A stretch of DNA of 64,000 nt from Asaia siamensis (GCF_014635085.1 NZ_BMCH01000003.1:372001-436000), one strand, 5' to 3'. Numbered from the stretch's first letter, positions 53,579 through 62,883 are shown. Notes: a model not told the origin generated them from the sequence alone. Translations and numbers: made by a program.

Positions 53579-53962
53579 TTATTTCCTTGTCTTTATTGTC
53601 GTGGCGACGAAGACGCCGTTTCTTTGTGTTGCTTTGCGCGCGGCCGAGAAATGCCACCAATCGAGCGCCTCACCCGTGCGGCACTGATGAATGGCGGCAG
53701 AAAAGATATCATGAACACAGGGATCGTGATGCTGGCCTGTCTGAACACACAGGCGCTGATAGAGAATATCGGGGTCACAGGATGCGAGTTGCTCGCGTGT
53801 CGTAATGCCGAGCAATGCGAGATCCTCGAGCGCCGCCGGACCGATATTGCGCAAACCGACAAGGGTCACAGCGGCGCACCGATATCGGGGCGAAGCGGCA
53901 TCGCAAAAGCGGTAAGGCAAGGTTTCATGGTCGGTCCTTTCAAAAGGCGAACCCTGGAACAC
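53579..53962 (-). CDS. Cdd1-like helix-hairpin-helix protein, start uncertain
   Basis: A protein of up to 127 residues with a helix-hairpin-helix domain of the 'pathogenicity locus' Cdd1 type: LVGLRNIGPAALEDLALLGITTREQLASCDPDILYQRLC, then HHDPCVHDIF and DWWHFSAARK. Such domains resemble the C-terminal part of TfoX and may bind nucleic acid. The listed start is GTG at 53962. A better Shine-Dalgarno (GAAAGGA) stands before an ATG in another frame (MKPCLTAFAMPLRPD), which ends at a TGA just before the domain. An internal GTG in AAVTLVG could also be the start, or a frameshift may have occurred. It directly precedes the M28 peptidase gene. Confidence 0.65.
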   Translation of the reverse strand: MFQGSPFERTDHETLPYRFCDAASPRYRCAAVTLVGLRNIGPAALEDLALLGITTREQLASCDPDILYQRLCVQTGQHHDPCVHDIFSAAIHQCRTGEALDWWHFSAARKATQRNGVFVATTIKTRK

Positions 53963-54401
53963 GCATACGGAACAGACTGAGAGATCAAACCGAAACCACC
54001 GATACGAGGCGAGTCACCGAAGCCTCTGAAATCGTTATAAAATAGTTAACATGCAACCCATTGCGCACGGACATCGCATACCACCTCACAAGAGACGATA
54101 ATTCAACGACGAAATTGACGTTTTTGATTACAAACCCTTTCTATCGCCCTTATTTGCCCGATTGAAACAAAACTCACGACGACGTTGAAAGAATAAATCG
54201 AAAATAATCCAGTCGATTCACCAATATTTGGCAGCAACGTTGTAACAGGACAATTAACCCCAATGCTGCCACGTTATTTCCCGCCGATGGCACGCATACG
54301 ATAATTCACGTGCTCAGCCACAACCCTGCATGGTTCATGTTGGCTTGAGCCATGCTGATGCCGTATAGGAGCGGTTTCGCGAGATTTACGGAAAGTGCCC
54401 C
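53963..54401. other. A+T-rich divergent regulatory region
   Basis: This 439-base gap separates the Cdd1-like/M28 unit (minus) from the CDF/ClC unit (plus). It is A+T-rich from 54030 to 54290. At 54034-54050 the sequence GTTATAAAATAGTTAAC resembles a metalloregulator (Zur- or Fur-like) half-palindrome, but symmetry is incomplete. No coding frame is supported. Confidence 0.4.
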
Positions 54402-55469
54402 ATGGCCGAAACGCCCTGCGACCATGCCCATCATGCGGGTCATGATCCTCACGCGCCCCATCAGGGCTGTTCTCATGATCACGACCACGCTCATGACCAT
54501 GACGATCATGCCGGGCATCATCATGGCCATCACCACGGGTATGGGCACGGGCATGTTCACGAGCCTGCCAGCTATGGCGTGGCCTTTCTGATCGGCGTCA
54601 CGCTGAACGTCGCCTATATCGTTGCCGAAACGGTCTGGGGGCTCCTGGCCCATTCGCTCTCGCTTCTTTCCGATGCCGGGCATAACCTGTCCGATGTGCT
54701 GGGGCTGGGCGCGGCATGGCTTGCCCACAGCCTCGCAAAGCGGGCGCCCACCGCGCGTTTCACCTACGGTCTCAAGCGTTCGACCATACTTTCTGCCCTG
54801 AGCAATGCCGTGCTTCTGCTGCTGGTGACGGGCGGTATCGTCTGGGAGGCCATCACCCGGCTCATCCATCCCGGTGAGGTCGCGGGCCGCGTCGTCATGC
54901 TGGTGGCCCTTGGTGGCATCGTGGTGAACGGTGCAACGGCGTTGCTCTTCATGAAGGGTGGCAAGGACGATCTCAATCTGCGCGGCGCCTTTCTGCATAT
55001 GGCGGCAGATGCCGTCATGTCGCTTGCAGTCGTGATTACCGGTCTGATCATCATGCTGACGGGGTGGACGATCCTCGATCCCATCGTGAGCCTAGTTGTC
55101 TGTATATCGATCATCTTCGGCACCTGGTCGCTGCTGCGTGCCTCACTCGACATGGCACTGGACGGCGTGCCGGAGCGTATCGATCTCGAGCAGGTCGCCA
55201 CGAGCCTGCGCGCCCTGCCGGGTGTTGAAGACCTGCATCATCTTCATGTCTGGTCGCTCAGCACGACCGATACGGCCCTGACTGTCCATCTGGTCAGTGC
55301 CGCGCCTGCCGGTGGCCAAGATGCGCTCCTGCGCGAGGCATCGACCATGCTCTCCAAGCGTTTCCGTATTGGCCACGCCACATTCCAGATCGAGGCCCCC
55401 GGCAGTGCCTATCCATGCGGCACGGCGCCTTGCGGCACTTCTCCCGGCGGCAGCGGCATCTCATGCTGA
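54402..55469 (+). CDS. CDF-family cation efflux transporter (ZitB/CzcD type)
   Basis: A 355-residue inner membrane exporter of zinc or similar divalent cations by proton exchange. The first 55 residues are very His/Asp-rich (over 20 His), a likely metal-binding tail. Six helices follow. The transport site is HNLSD in helix 2 (SDAGHNLSDVLG) and HMAADA in helix 5 (RGAFLHMAADAVMS), which together give the His-Asp/His-Asp zinc site. The C-terminal domain has LEQVATSLRALPGVEDLHHLHVW. The C-terminus ends Cys/Gly-rich. The second CDF gene overlaps its stop by seven bases. Start at 54402 (CCATGG). Confidence 0.93.
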   Translation: MAETPCDHAHHAGHDPHAPHQGCSHDHDHAHDHDDHAGHHHGHHHGYGHGHVHEPASYGVAFLIGVTLNVAYIVAETVWGLLAHSLSLLSDAGHNLSDVLGLGAAWLAHSLAKRAPTARFTYGLKRSTILSALSNAVLLLLVTGGIVWEAITRLIHPGEVAGRVVMLVALGGIVVNGATALLFMKGGKDDLNLRGAFLHMAADAVMSLAVVITGLIIMLTGWTILDPIVSLVVCISIIFGTWSLLRASLDMALDGVPERIDLEQVATSLRALPGVEDLHHLHVWSLSTTDTALTVHLVSAAPAGGQDALLREASTMLSKRFRIGHATFQIEAPGSAYPCGTAPCGTSPGGSGISC

Positions 55470-56362
55470 AGCAACCCGAAAAGATCGTTTTCGGCTGGGT
55501 CTCGCTCTTCGTCAGCCTGATCGCGCTCGGGCTGAAATACATTGCCTGGCGTGTGAGCGGCAGCGCGGCTTTGCTGTCGGATGCGCTCGAGACCATCATC
55601 AACGTCGCCGCTGCCATCGGCGCGCTCTGGGCGCTCAGCGTTGCCCAGCGACCGGCCGATGACAATCACACCTACGGGCACGACAAGGCCGAATATCTTT
55701 CCGCCGTGACCGAGGCTGTCCTTGTGGTGCTGACCGCAATCGGCATCGCCTGGGTTGCATGGAAGAGCTGGCTTCTTCCCAATACCGACATCGCCCCCTG
55801 GCGTGGCATCGTGTTCAATGCGCTGGGCGGGGTGATCAATCTCGTCTGGGGGCTCGTTCTCGTGCGTCAGGGGCGCCTCAAACGCTCGCCAGCCCTTACC
55901 GCCAATGGCCGCCACGTCATTTCCGATGTCTGGACCACTGTCGTGCTGGTGGTCGGTATCGCGCTCATTCCGCTCACCGGTTATGCCCGTCTCGACGCCC
56001 TGCTTTCCGGCCTCGTTGCGCTCAATGTCCTGCGCGTGGGCTTTGACATGATGAAGCACTCCATCGCCGGATTGATGGATGAAGCCCCCGATTCGGACAC
56101 ATTGCAGATGATCCGCGTCGTGATTTCGGAACACGCCACCGGCGCGATAGAAGCGCATGATATCCGTGTGCGTACGGCGGGCAGTGTCAGCTTCATCGAA
56201 TTTCACCTCGTCGTACCCGGCGCCATGAGCGTGTCCGATGCCCATGACATCTGCGATCGGGTTGAACACGCGCTCAGACGCCATCTGGGGCGGGCCCTGA
56301 TCCATATTCATGTCGAACCCGAGGAAAAGGCGAAGCAGACAGGCATCCCGGTGCTGGCATAA
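55463..56362 (+). CDS. second CDF-family cation transporter
   Basis: A 299-residue CDF protein of another subgroup (closer to FieF/MMT type), with six helices. Helix 2 reads LLSDALETIINVAA, where a second Asp of FieF is Glu, and helix 5 has ANGRHVISDVWTTVV with His and Asp. The cytoplasmic end has IEAHDIRVRTAGSVSFIEFHLVVPG and LIHIHVEPEE. No His-rich tail is present. The frame extends to 55415, but the ATG at 55463 overlaps the stop of the first CDF gene (ATGCTGA), which implies translational coupling. Metal preference could be Mn, Fe or Zn. Confidence 0.92.
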   Translation: MLKQPEKIVFGWVSLFVSLIALGLKYIAWRVSGSAALLSDALETIINVAAAIGALWALSVAQRPADDNHTYGHDKAEYLSAVTEAVLVVLTAIGIAWVAWKSWLLPNTDIAPWRGIVFNALGGVINLVWGLVLVRQGRLKRSPALTANGRHVISDVWTTVVLVVGIALIPLTGYARLDALLSGLVALNVLRVGFDMMKHSIAGLMDEAPDSDTLQMIRVVISEHATGAIEAHDIRVRTAGSVSFIEFHLVVPGAMSVSDAHDICDRVEHALRRHLGRALIHIHVEPEEKAKQTGIPVLA

Positions 56363-56501
56363 GATCGTTTTAGGACCGAACCGGACGCTCGCAGCGTCGT
56401 TAGGTTTTTGAGACGAGAGTTTCTTGACCTGTCGCCCGCGGTGCTGGCAGGAGCGTTCCACACCGGTCGGTGCCTCCCGATCTCCAGACAGGCGAGCATT
56501 C

Positions 56502-57911
56502 ATGCGCCCAAGCACCGCTCTGCGGCAAAAGAACCGCATCCAGCATCTCCGCCGTTCCGCGCGTAGAACGACGTCGCAATGGCGTCGTACCCTCACCTAC
56601 TGGCTTGGTGCCGTTCTGGTGGGCGTGGTGGCTGTCGGCTTTGCCGGCACGGCAGACTGGGCAGCGCGCGCACGCGGGCGCCTGCTGCACTGGGACCCTT
56701 ACGTGATGCTGGTTGTCGTTCCCGCCGGGCTCGCCTTTTCGACCTGGGTAACACGACGCTTCTTTTCGGGCGCACAGGGAAGCGGCATTCCGCAAACCAT
56801 CGCAACCTTGCACATCGAGAATTTCTCGATCGTCAATCGTGTGCTCTCGCTCAGAATCGCCTTCGCCAAGATCGTTCTGACCTGTTTTGGTCTCATGGTC
56901 GGCGCCTCGATCGGCCGTGAAGGCCCGACCGTACAGGTCGGTGCGGCCATCATGCATGGCTTCTCGCGCCTGCTGGGCACGGCGAGCGTTTCAGCCCGAC
57001 GCGGGGCCATTCTGGCGGGTGGTGCGGCAGGCGTCTCGGCTGCCTTCAATACCCCGCTGGCCGGAATCGTCTTCGCCATCGAGGAACTCTCGCATTCCTT
57101 CGAACAGAAAACTTCCGGCACGATGCTGACAGGCGTCGTGCTTTCAGGTGTGACGGCCATCGCGCTGGTCGGCAACTACTCCTATTTCGGTCACACCGAT
57201 GTCGACGTCCCGCTGGGTACAGCCTGGATTGCGGTACTGACCTGCGGCATCGTCGGTGGCATTGCAGGCGGCAGTTTCTCTGCGCTTCTTATCCGCTTCT
57301 CGAAGGGAATACCGGGGCGTATCGGGGCGCTCATCAAGGCGCGCCCCGTGGCCTTTGCCGCCCTTTGCGGTTTTGTTCTGGCGCTGCTGGGCCTTGTCTC
57401 GCATGGCGCGACCTATGGCACAGGCTATATGCAGGCACGTGCCATCATTGACGGATCGGAGCATTATCCTGCCTCGTTCTTCGTGCTGAAATTCATTGCC
57501 ACTGTCGTGTCCTATTGCTCGGGAATTCCAGGGGGCCTGTTCGCCCCGTCGCTCTCGGTCGGCGCGGGTATCGGCGGCTGGATCGAGCAATATCTGCCCC
57601 ATACGACACCGGGCGCCGTCGTTCTGCTTGGCACGGTGGCCTATTTTTCGGCCGTGGTGCAGGCGCCGCTGACCGCGACCGTCATCGTCATGGAAATGTG
57701 CGACAACCAGCAGGTAACCCTGGCGCTGATGGCGACCTCCTTCCTGGCTTTCGGTGTGTCGCGCATGATCTGCAAACACGCGCTTTACGGCGCTCTTGCC
57801 GACCGTTTCATGGAAGCCGCCCATAGCGCGGCCCCTGCCCCCATCTATACGCGCGGTTCGGCGGCTCCTGCGGTCGAGACCCTTGCAGAGCAGGTCGAGA
57901 AGAAGGACTGA
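56502..57911 (+). CDS. clcA: ClC-family chloride/proton antiporter
   Basis: A 469-residue (from this start) ClC transporter. The anion-site motifs are all present: GSGIPQT near the first selectivity loop, [12 protein letters not shown] with the gating Glu, and [16 protein letters not shown]. The proton Glu lies in [10 protein letters not shown]. This pattern fits a Cl-/H+ exchanger rather than a channel. There are about 12 membrane segments and no CBS domains. The frame reaches back to 56424, but an ATG at 56502 with AGGCGAG gives a more usual N-terminus. It follows the CDF pair by 139 bp. Confidence 0.92.
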   Translation: MRPSTALRQKNRIQHLRRSARRTTSQWRRTLTYWLGAVLVGVVAVGFAGTADWAARARGRLLHWDPYVMLVVVPAGLAFSTWVTRRFFSGAQGSGIPQTIATLHIENFSIVNRVLSLRIAFAKIVLTCFGLMVGASIGREGPTVQVGAAIMHGFSRLLGTASVSARRGAILAGGAAGVSAAFNTPLAGIVFAIEELSHSFEQKTSGTMLTGVVLSGVTAIALVGNYSYFGHTDVDVPLGTAWIAVLTCGIVGGIAGGSFSALLIRFSKGIPGRIGALIKARPVAFAALCGFVLALLGLVSHGATYGTGYMQARAIIDGSEHYPASFFVLKFIATVVSYCSGIPGGLFAPSLSVGAGIGGWIEQYLPHTTPGAVVLLGTVAYFSAVVQAPLTATVIVMEMCDNQQVTLALMATSFLAFGVSRMICKHALYGALADRFMEAAHSAAPAPIYTRGSAAPAVETLAEQVEKKD

Positions 57912-57948
57912 TCTTTCAAGCGGCGAAACCCCTCCCCATATCGGGAGA

Positions 57949-58944
57949 ATGACACCGCTTTCCATTCTCGATCTGTCCCTCATCCGTGAAACCGGCAGTG
58001 CTGCCGATGCCCTCTCGGATTCACGCCTGCTGGCGCAGAAGGCCGAAACGCTAGGCTTTCAACGGTACTGGGTGGCAGAACATCATGGCATTCCCGGCAT
58101 CGCTTCGGCGGCAACCAGCGTGGTAATCGGAGCCCTTGCCGCAGCGACATCCCGTATTCGTGTGGGTGCTGGCGGCATCATGCTGCCGAACCATGCGCCT
58201 CTGGTCATCGCCGAACAATTCGGCACTTTGGATGCGCTCTATCCGGGTCGCATCGATCTCGGGCTGGGCCGCGCCCCGGGGTCTGATCAGAGAACCCTGC
58301 GCGCGCTACGACGCAACCGCGAGGGGGCAGAACGCTTCCCGCAGGAAGTGCTTGAACTCATGGCCTATTTCGCCGGGGATGACAGCCAGACCGGCATTCT
58401 GGCGACACCGGGCGCAGGCGCCGATATTCCCATCTGGCTACTGGGCTCCTCGCTTTTCTCGGCCGAACTCGCCGCAGCCCTTGGCCTTCCCTTTGCCTTT
58501 GCGTCGCATTTTGCCCCACAGATGATGGAAGAGGCCATCGCGCTCTATCGGGAGCGATTCCGCCCCTCGTCGCGTCTTGCAGCGCCTCACGTCATGCTAG
58601 CGATGAATATCGTTGCGGCCGATACCCATGAAGAAGCCGATTATCTGGCGACGTCGCGGCGCCTCTACATGGCAGCACTGCGTCAGGGAACGCCGGGGCG
58701 CTTTCCTCATCCGGTCCCGGTTCAGGACCTGCCCTGGGGACCGGAGATCAGCCGTCAGTTCGACGAAGTCCTGTCGACAAGCTTCGTTGGCACGGTCGAT
58801 GACGTTGCGGCGGGGCTGAGCCACTATGTGGAGCGCCACCGACCCGACGAAATCATGATGGCCCTGCCGATCTACGATCTCGTCCCTCGCCTTCACGCCC
58901 TTGATCTGGCGCGGGAAGCAGCCAGGCGTGCCGGTCTGGGCTGA
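57949..58944 (+). CDS. LLM-class (luciferase-like) flavin monooxygenase
   Basis: A 331-residue member of the bacterial luciferase-like family, single-chain YhbW type. It shows [66 protein letters not shown] and [14 protein letters not shown], which are the constant parts of the group. It would use reduced flavin and oxygen; the substrate is unknown. The ATG at 57949 follows GGGAG closely; the longer frame overlaps clcA. An IS6-type element lies 41 bp downstream. Confidence 0.9.
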   Translation: MTPLSILDLSLIRETGSAADALSDSRLLAQKAETLGFQRYWVAEHHGIPGIASAATSVVIGALAAATSRIRVGAGGIMLPNHAPLVIAEQFGTLDALYPGRIDLGLGRAPGSDQRTLRALRRNREGAERFPQEVLELMAYFAGDDSQTGILATPGAGADIPIWLLGSSLFSAELAAALGLPFAFASHFAPQMMEEAIALYRERFRPSSRLAAPHVMLAMNIVAADTHEEADYLATSRRLYMAALRQGTPGRFPHPVPVQDLPWGPEISRQFDEVLSTSFVGTVDDVAAGLSHYVERHRPDEIMMALPIYDLVPRLHALDLAREAARRAGLG

Positions 58945-58985
58945 CCCTTCCTACCCGAGGCGTTCCTTCAGAACGTCGATGGGCA

Positions 58986-59773
58986 ATGTCACGTTAAGTG
59001 CTGCATGGTAAATGCTGATGATGAGAGCGTCATCAGTGAGCTACAAGCGGCACCGATTTCCTCGTGAGCTGATCGCTCATACGGTATGGCTGTATTTCCG
59101 CTTCCCTTTAAGCTTTCGTCTTGTGGAAGAGCTGCTTCTCGAGCGGGGCGTTGTCGTCTCGTAAGGGACGATCCGTCGATGGAGCCTGAAGTTCGGCACG
59201 GCATACGCACGCGCCCTGCATCGCAAGACAGCAAGACCGAATGATATCTGGCACCTGGATGAGGTGCGGGTCGTGATCCGTGTCAAGCTTCACTGGTTGT
59301 GGCGCGCAGTCGATCAGGACGGGTATATTCTCGACGAAATCCTCCAGACGCGACGCAATACCGAAGCAGCCAGACGTTTGCTGACACGACTTTTGAAGCG
59401 GCAGGGGGTGCGCCCTGCTCGCATGATCACCGACAAGCTGAAATTCTACAGGGCTGCCAGACGCCAAATGTGTCTCTCAATACGGCATCTCTCGCATAAG
59501 GGTCTGAACAACCGGGCGGAGAACAGCCATCTCCCTCTACGAAAACGCGAGCATATTATGCAAAAATTCCGCTCACCGGGTGGGTGTCAGCGCTTCGTGT
59601 CCGTCTTCTCAGCCATCCGAAATCTCTCCGGCACATCCGCCTCTATCACCACCGCCTTTTCCCGGCACATCCATCGTATCAGGGCCTTCGCTCAATGGAG
59701 CAGCGCGACCGCCCTCAGCGTCTGAATGTCCCCTTCGCGGGCTTCAACTAACTCACTTCAGTTAACGTGACAT
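58986..59773 (+). mobile_element. IS6-family insertion sequence, defective
   Basis: A 788-bp element bounded by inverted ends: ATGTCACGTTAAGTG at 58986-59000 and the complement of ATGTCACGTTAACTG at 59759-59773. The size and single DDE gene fit IS6. The 8 bases on the left (GATGGGCA) and on the right (CACTACGC) do not match, so no target duplication remains. This is typical when IS6 elements have caused deletions or inversions next to themselves. Confidence 0.8.
59021..59725 (+). pseudogene. IS6-type transposase with in-frame stop
   Basis: A 234-codon DDE transposase. FPRELIAHTVWLYFRFPLSF is the N-terminal part, and WHLDEVRVVI has the first Asp. LWRAVDQDGYILDEILQTRRN and MITDKLKFYRAA (second Asp) follow, then LNNRAENSHLPLRKREHIMQKF, where the Glu lies. 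A TAA at 59162-59164 (codon 48) interrupts VVVS-stop-GTIRRW, at a site where Tyr is normal. No frameshift is seen. The enzyme is inactive unless the stop is read through or complemented by another copy. Confidence 0.88.
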
Positions 59774-59784
59774 CACTACGCGAC

Positions 59785-60009
59785 CTAATGCACTATGAGA
59801 GTGCCACACCTCCACTGTACATCTAAATTTTCGATAAGTGGCCATACATCTGATAAAATTTGAGTTTCAATCAGAGATATTGCTTCAACGTCCCCGTCTG
59901 AGGGTTTTACATGAAAAATACACTCTACCCGGAAATTGTTTGAACTGTTTTCAAATACTACAACACCAGCTATGTTAGACACACCTTCCATTCTCAAAGC
60001 TTTTTCCAC
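59785..60009 (-). CDS. possible immunity-like remnant, start unclear
   Basis: A 74-residue frame, open back to 60042 but without a normal start there; the listed GTG lacks a good ribosome site. The product (VVFENSSNNFRVECIFHVKP, IETQILSDVWPLIENL) is acidic and unrecognised. It lies just downstream of the degraded toxin remnant on the same strand, in the usual place of an immunity gene, and is A+T-rich like it. It may be a truncated immunity gene or a short real gene. Confidence 0.35.
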   Translation of the reverse strand: MEKALRMEGVSNIAGVVVFENSSNNFRVECIFHVKPSDGDVEAISLIETQILSDVWPLIENLDVQWRCGTLIVH

Positions 60010-60224
60010 ATAAAATGAAACTTTTTTATATCCATCTTCGATTTAGCTCCCTCATGGCATAGACGGAACATTCTGAGCCCCTGTATTGCTATCTCGAATT
60101 ATTCGATTACTTTTTTCTACACAACTTTTCCACCATATATAACAATTTTCCCAAAATAGACCCAATATTTAGATCTGAGATTACGGATTATCTTATATTT
60201 TCCAATCAACACGCCATAAAGCAA

Positions 60225-60600
60225 TTAATTCGGATCCTCTTCAAGTATACTTCTACCCTTTTCGGGGTCATAATTTTTATGGCCGATTTGATTTTTACCC
60301 TACTTTCCTTCATGAATTGAATTCGAAGGCTTATCATTCCCTTCTGGATCTTCGTCATTAGGCGGCAGTAAATCTGCTCCGACGGTCTCAGCTGACGTGG
60401 GTCGCTTGCTCGGCTGGGCCTGAGTTTCGTTTTTACCGGTATGATCGGCAGCTTGCGGCTCACCTGTCGTCGCGTCTGCATTCTGGTATGCCTGATAGGC
60501 TTTCAGAGCGTTATTGAATACATTTCTTGCCTCTTCCTGGGTGAGTGGCGATTTCAGCGCTTTTGCGATATCGCCGACGGTAACCGTCATCCCCCTGACA
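60225..60600 (-). pseudogene. degraded polymorphic-toxin C-terminus
   Basis: On the minus strand the frame runs from about VTVGDIAKALKSPLTQEE through a Gln/Asp-rich linker to SNSIHEGK, meets TAG at 60302-60300, and continues in the same frame as GKNQIGHKNYDPEKGRSILEEDPN before TAA at 60227-60225. Read with Gln for the TAG, this matches the EGKQGKH-x-GHxNY-GRS motif that opens type-50-like toxin domains of CdiA and Rhs proteins (family recalled, not searched). Further frames to 60052 hold toxin-like tails but are broken. The N-terminal carrier protein is missing. The 5' end is joined to an MFS gene remnant on the other strand. Confidence 0.6.
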
Positions 60601-60891
60601 GTCGTGATTTTCCTGATCGGCGCCAGTGGCGGGCTTTCCACGGTCGTGCAGTCGCGCCTGCTGAGTGTCGCAACCGGATCTGAAGGTCTGGCTGCCGCGC
60701 TCAATCAAAGCGCCTTCAACACAGCCAATGCTATCGGGCCGTGGCTCGGAGGACTCGCCGTCGCCCATGATCTGGGCTGGACCTCTGTCGGCTGGGTCGG
60801 ACTGGCCCTGTCGCTCAGTGGCTTCATAATTTTTCTGCTGAGTCTCGCCGAGGAGGCCTGGTCAAAACAGGCGCGCTCGCGAGGAGCCTGA
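60580..60891 (+). pseudogene. C-terminal remnant of an MFS efflux transporter
   Basis: About 100 codons encode the last membrane helices of an AraJ/sugar-efflux-type MFS protein: TVVIFLIGASGGLSTVVQSRL, AALNQSAFNTANAIGPWLGG, and WVGLALSLSGFIIFLLSLAEE. The N-terminal three quarters are missing; upstream the DNA changes to A+T-rich toxin-remnant sequence on the opposite strand. The remnant keeps core-like base composition, so it marks the old chromosome edge of the rearranged region. Confidence 0.8.
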
Positions 60892-60975
60892 CCAGTCATG
60901 CGTTCTGGCCCCTTGGGGCGCCGCATGAGCTGCCTGCTTCTTGCGTCAGGCTTGGCTCGACACCGGTTATGCCGC

Positions 60976-61004
60976 ATCTCGATCCTGTGGTTTTTGATCG
61001 AGAT
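60976..61004. repeat. inverted repeat between MFS remnant and GH15 gene
   Basis: ATCTCGATC and GATCGAGAT (9-bp perfect arms, 11-nt spacer with TTTTT) lie between the convergent MFS remnant and GH15 gene. It could act as a terminator for either side, although no U-run follows the stem. Confidence 0.4.
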
Positions 61005-61050
61005 CAAGCATTAACAACTGATAATAAAGCTCACGCCATCGCGTCGCCCC

Positions 61051-62883
61051 TCAGGACAGATCGAAGGCTTTCATCCTGTTCCCTGCCAGGGCGCAGGCCG
61101 CATGCACGACTCCGAGATGGCTCAGCCCTTGAGGTGTGTTGCCCAGATACATGCCGGTCTGCGGGTCGATCATCTCGGCAATGACCCCGGTATTGCGTGG
61201 CAGCCGCGCCAAAAACTCTGCAAACAGCGCATCAGCTTCTTCTTTTTCACCTAGCAGGGCCAGAGCCTCGACCATCCAGCAGGAGCAGGCGAGAAACGCC
61301 CCCTCTTCAGACTGCATACCGCTGTAGCGATACAGAAATGGCCCGCTTCCCAGCTCCGCGCGGATTGCGTGCAGCGTCGCGCGCATGCGCTTGTCACGGT
61401 CAAAGCCGAACGGCACAGCCAGGGCGATGGACGCATCCAGCGCATCAGAGCCGGGATAGAACAGATAGGCCTGACGTTTTTCCGACCAGCATTCGCTGTC
61501 TATCCACGCCATGATCCGCTCTTTTTCACGCGCCCAGCGTGGGGCGCGATCTTTTGCCAGATGGCCACGTGCCGCCATCTGGCAGGCACGATCAAGCGCC
61601 TGCCAGCAGCTGATCTTCGACATGGTGTAATGCTGGTCTTCGGTCAGTTCCCAGATACCGGCATCTTTCTGTCGCCAGTGATCAGCACAGCGATCCGCAA
61701 GATCGGCCAGAAGCTGGGCCGTCTTCTGGTCGAGCAGATTGCCGCGTGAGACGAACAAGGCTGCGGTCTCGAAAATATCACCATAGATCCCATGCTGATG
61801 CTGACCCGACGCCCTATTGCCGCTGACGACCGGCTTGACCCCACGATAGCCCTCGACCTCGTCATAACGCGTTTCGTCCTCGACGCGCTGGCCAGAAAGG
61901 CCATACATGACGAGAGGCCCCTCTTCGCCCAGATGATGCACCAGCCAGGCCAGCGCCGCCTTGACCTCTGCCACAGCTCCCAGACGCAGAAAGGCATTCG
62001 CGACATAGGCAGCGTCGCGTATCCACGCGAAGCGATAATCCCAGTTCTTGCCATCGCGCAGACGCTCGGGCAGCGATGTGGTGGCTGCCGCCGCAATAGC
62101 GCCGCTCGATGAATAGAGCAGCAGCTTCAGGGCGAGCGCACTGCGACGCACCTGCTCGCGATAGGGGCCGTCATAATGCAGGTCATTGGCCCAGTTGCGC
62201 CACGCGGAATCGCTCGTCTCGATGCGGGCATCGATCTCTTCCACCGATGGCACGGCAAGAGGCTCGTTTTCTGTGGCGACCAGGGCAATGAGCGCGCGGG
62301 TCTTTTCCCCCACCACGATCTCGGCCTCTATGGCGTCATCTTCTTCGCGGGTCAGGCGCATGTTCTCTGTATGCACCAGATGCGCCAGAACCGAACCAAC
62401 ATGGAAGATCGACCCGTTTTCGGTCTCCTGTATCCAGGGCGCTACGGTGCCGCAGCGTGTCCCAAGGCGAAAACGCACGATGAAGGTCATACGACCCGAA
62501 ACGCCTTCGATCCGTCGGGCGAATTCCGTCCAGGGCAGGCGCCCGGCAAGGGTGCTGTTCAGAGAATCCGTCAGCCGCGCCGTGCCGTGTTCCGTCTCGA
62601 TCAGGGTCTCGAGAACATTGCTGTCCTCGCGATAGCGGCGTGTTGCGGTATAGGCCCCGACAGGGCGTATCTGGAAAAAACCACCCGGGCGATGCAGCAG
62701 GCGGTCGAACATGGGCGGAGAATCGATATTAGGCACGCAAAGCCAGTCGACACTGCCATCGGGCGCCAACAGAGCCACGCATCGGCCATCGCCGAGAGCC
62801 GCATAATCCTCAATGGGCCAGAACCCGTCGAGCGGCCCTTCAGGCGAGAGCGCCCGGGCAAGGGCGGGTATCGTATGCGTCAT
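61051..62883 (-). CDS. glycoside hydrolase family 15 protein (glucoamylase/trehalase-like)
   Basis: A 610-residue GH15 enzyme without a signal peptide. It has the N-terminal beta domain typical of bacterial members (IEDYAALGDGRCVALLAPDGSVDWLCVPNIDSP) and the (alpha/alpha)6 barrel (KNWDYRFAWIRDAAYVANAFLRLG, with WDYRFxWIRD). The likely acid Glu is in AGIWELTEDQHYTMSK, and SEEGAFLACSCWMVEALALLG holds the second catalytic Glu region. Such cytosolic members act on alpha-glucosides, and some are trehalases. It is 87 bp from the OprB porin gene upstream on the same strand, so both could serve sugar use. Confidence 0.92.
   Translation of the reverse strand: MTHTIPALARALSPEGPLDGFWPIEDYAALGDGRCVALLAPDGSVDWLCVPNIDSPPMFDRLLHRPGGFFQIRPVGAYTATRRYREDSNVLETLIETEHGTARLTDSLNSTLAGRLPWTEFARRIEGVSGRMTFIVRFRLGTRCGTVAPWIQETENGSIFHVGSVLAHLVHTENMRLTREEDDAIEAEIVVGEKTRALIALVATENEPLAVPSVEEIDARIETSDSAWRNWANDLHYDGPYREQVRRSALALKLLLYSSSGAIAAAATTSLPERLRDGKNWDYRFAWIRDAAYVANAFLRLGAVAEVKAALAWLVHHLGEEGPLVMYGLSGQRVEDETRYDEVEGYRGVKPVVSGNRASGQHQHGIYGDIFETAALFVSRGNLLDQKTAQLLADLADRCADHWRQKDAGIWELTEDQHYTMSKISCWQALDRACQMAARGHLAKDRAPRWAREKERIMAWIDSECWSEKRQAYLFYPGSDALDASIALAVPFGFDRDKRMRATLHAIRAELGSGPFLYRYSGMQSEEGAFLACSCWMVEALALLGEKEEADALFAEFLARLPRNTGVIAEMIDPQTGMYLGNTPQGLSHLGVVHAACALAGNRMKAFDLS

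Noticed and set aside
54034-54050. A Zur or Fur box before the CDF genes
   Set aside because: Only about four bases at each end are symmetric, and it lies over 350 bases from the CDF start, so it is not listed as a site.
55409-56596. A 395-codon minus-strand frame opposite the second CDF gene
   Set aside because: The CDF gene is supported by metal-site motifs and coupling. The antisense product is a His/Asp-rich shadow.
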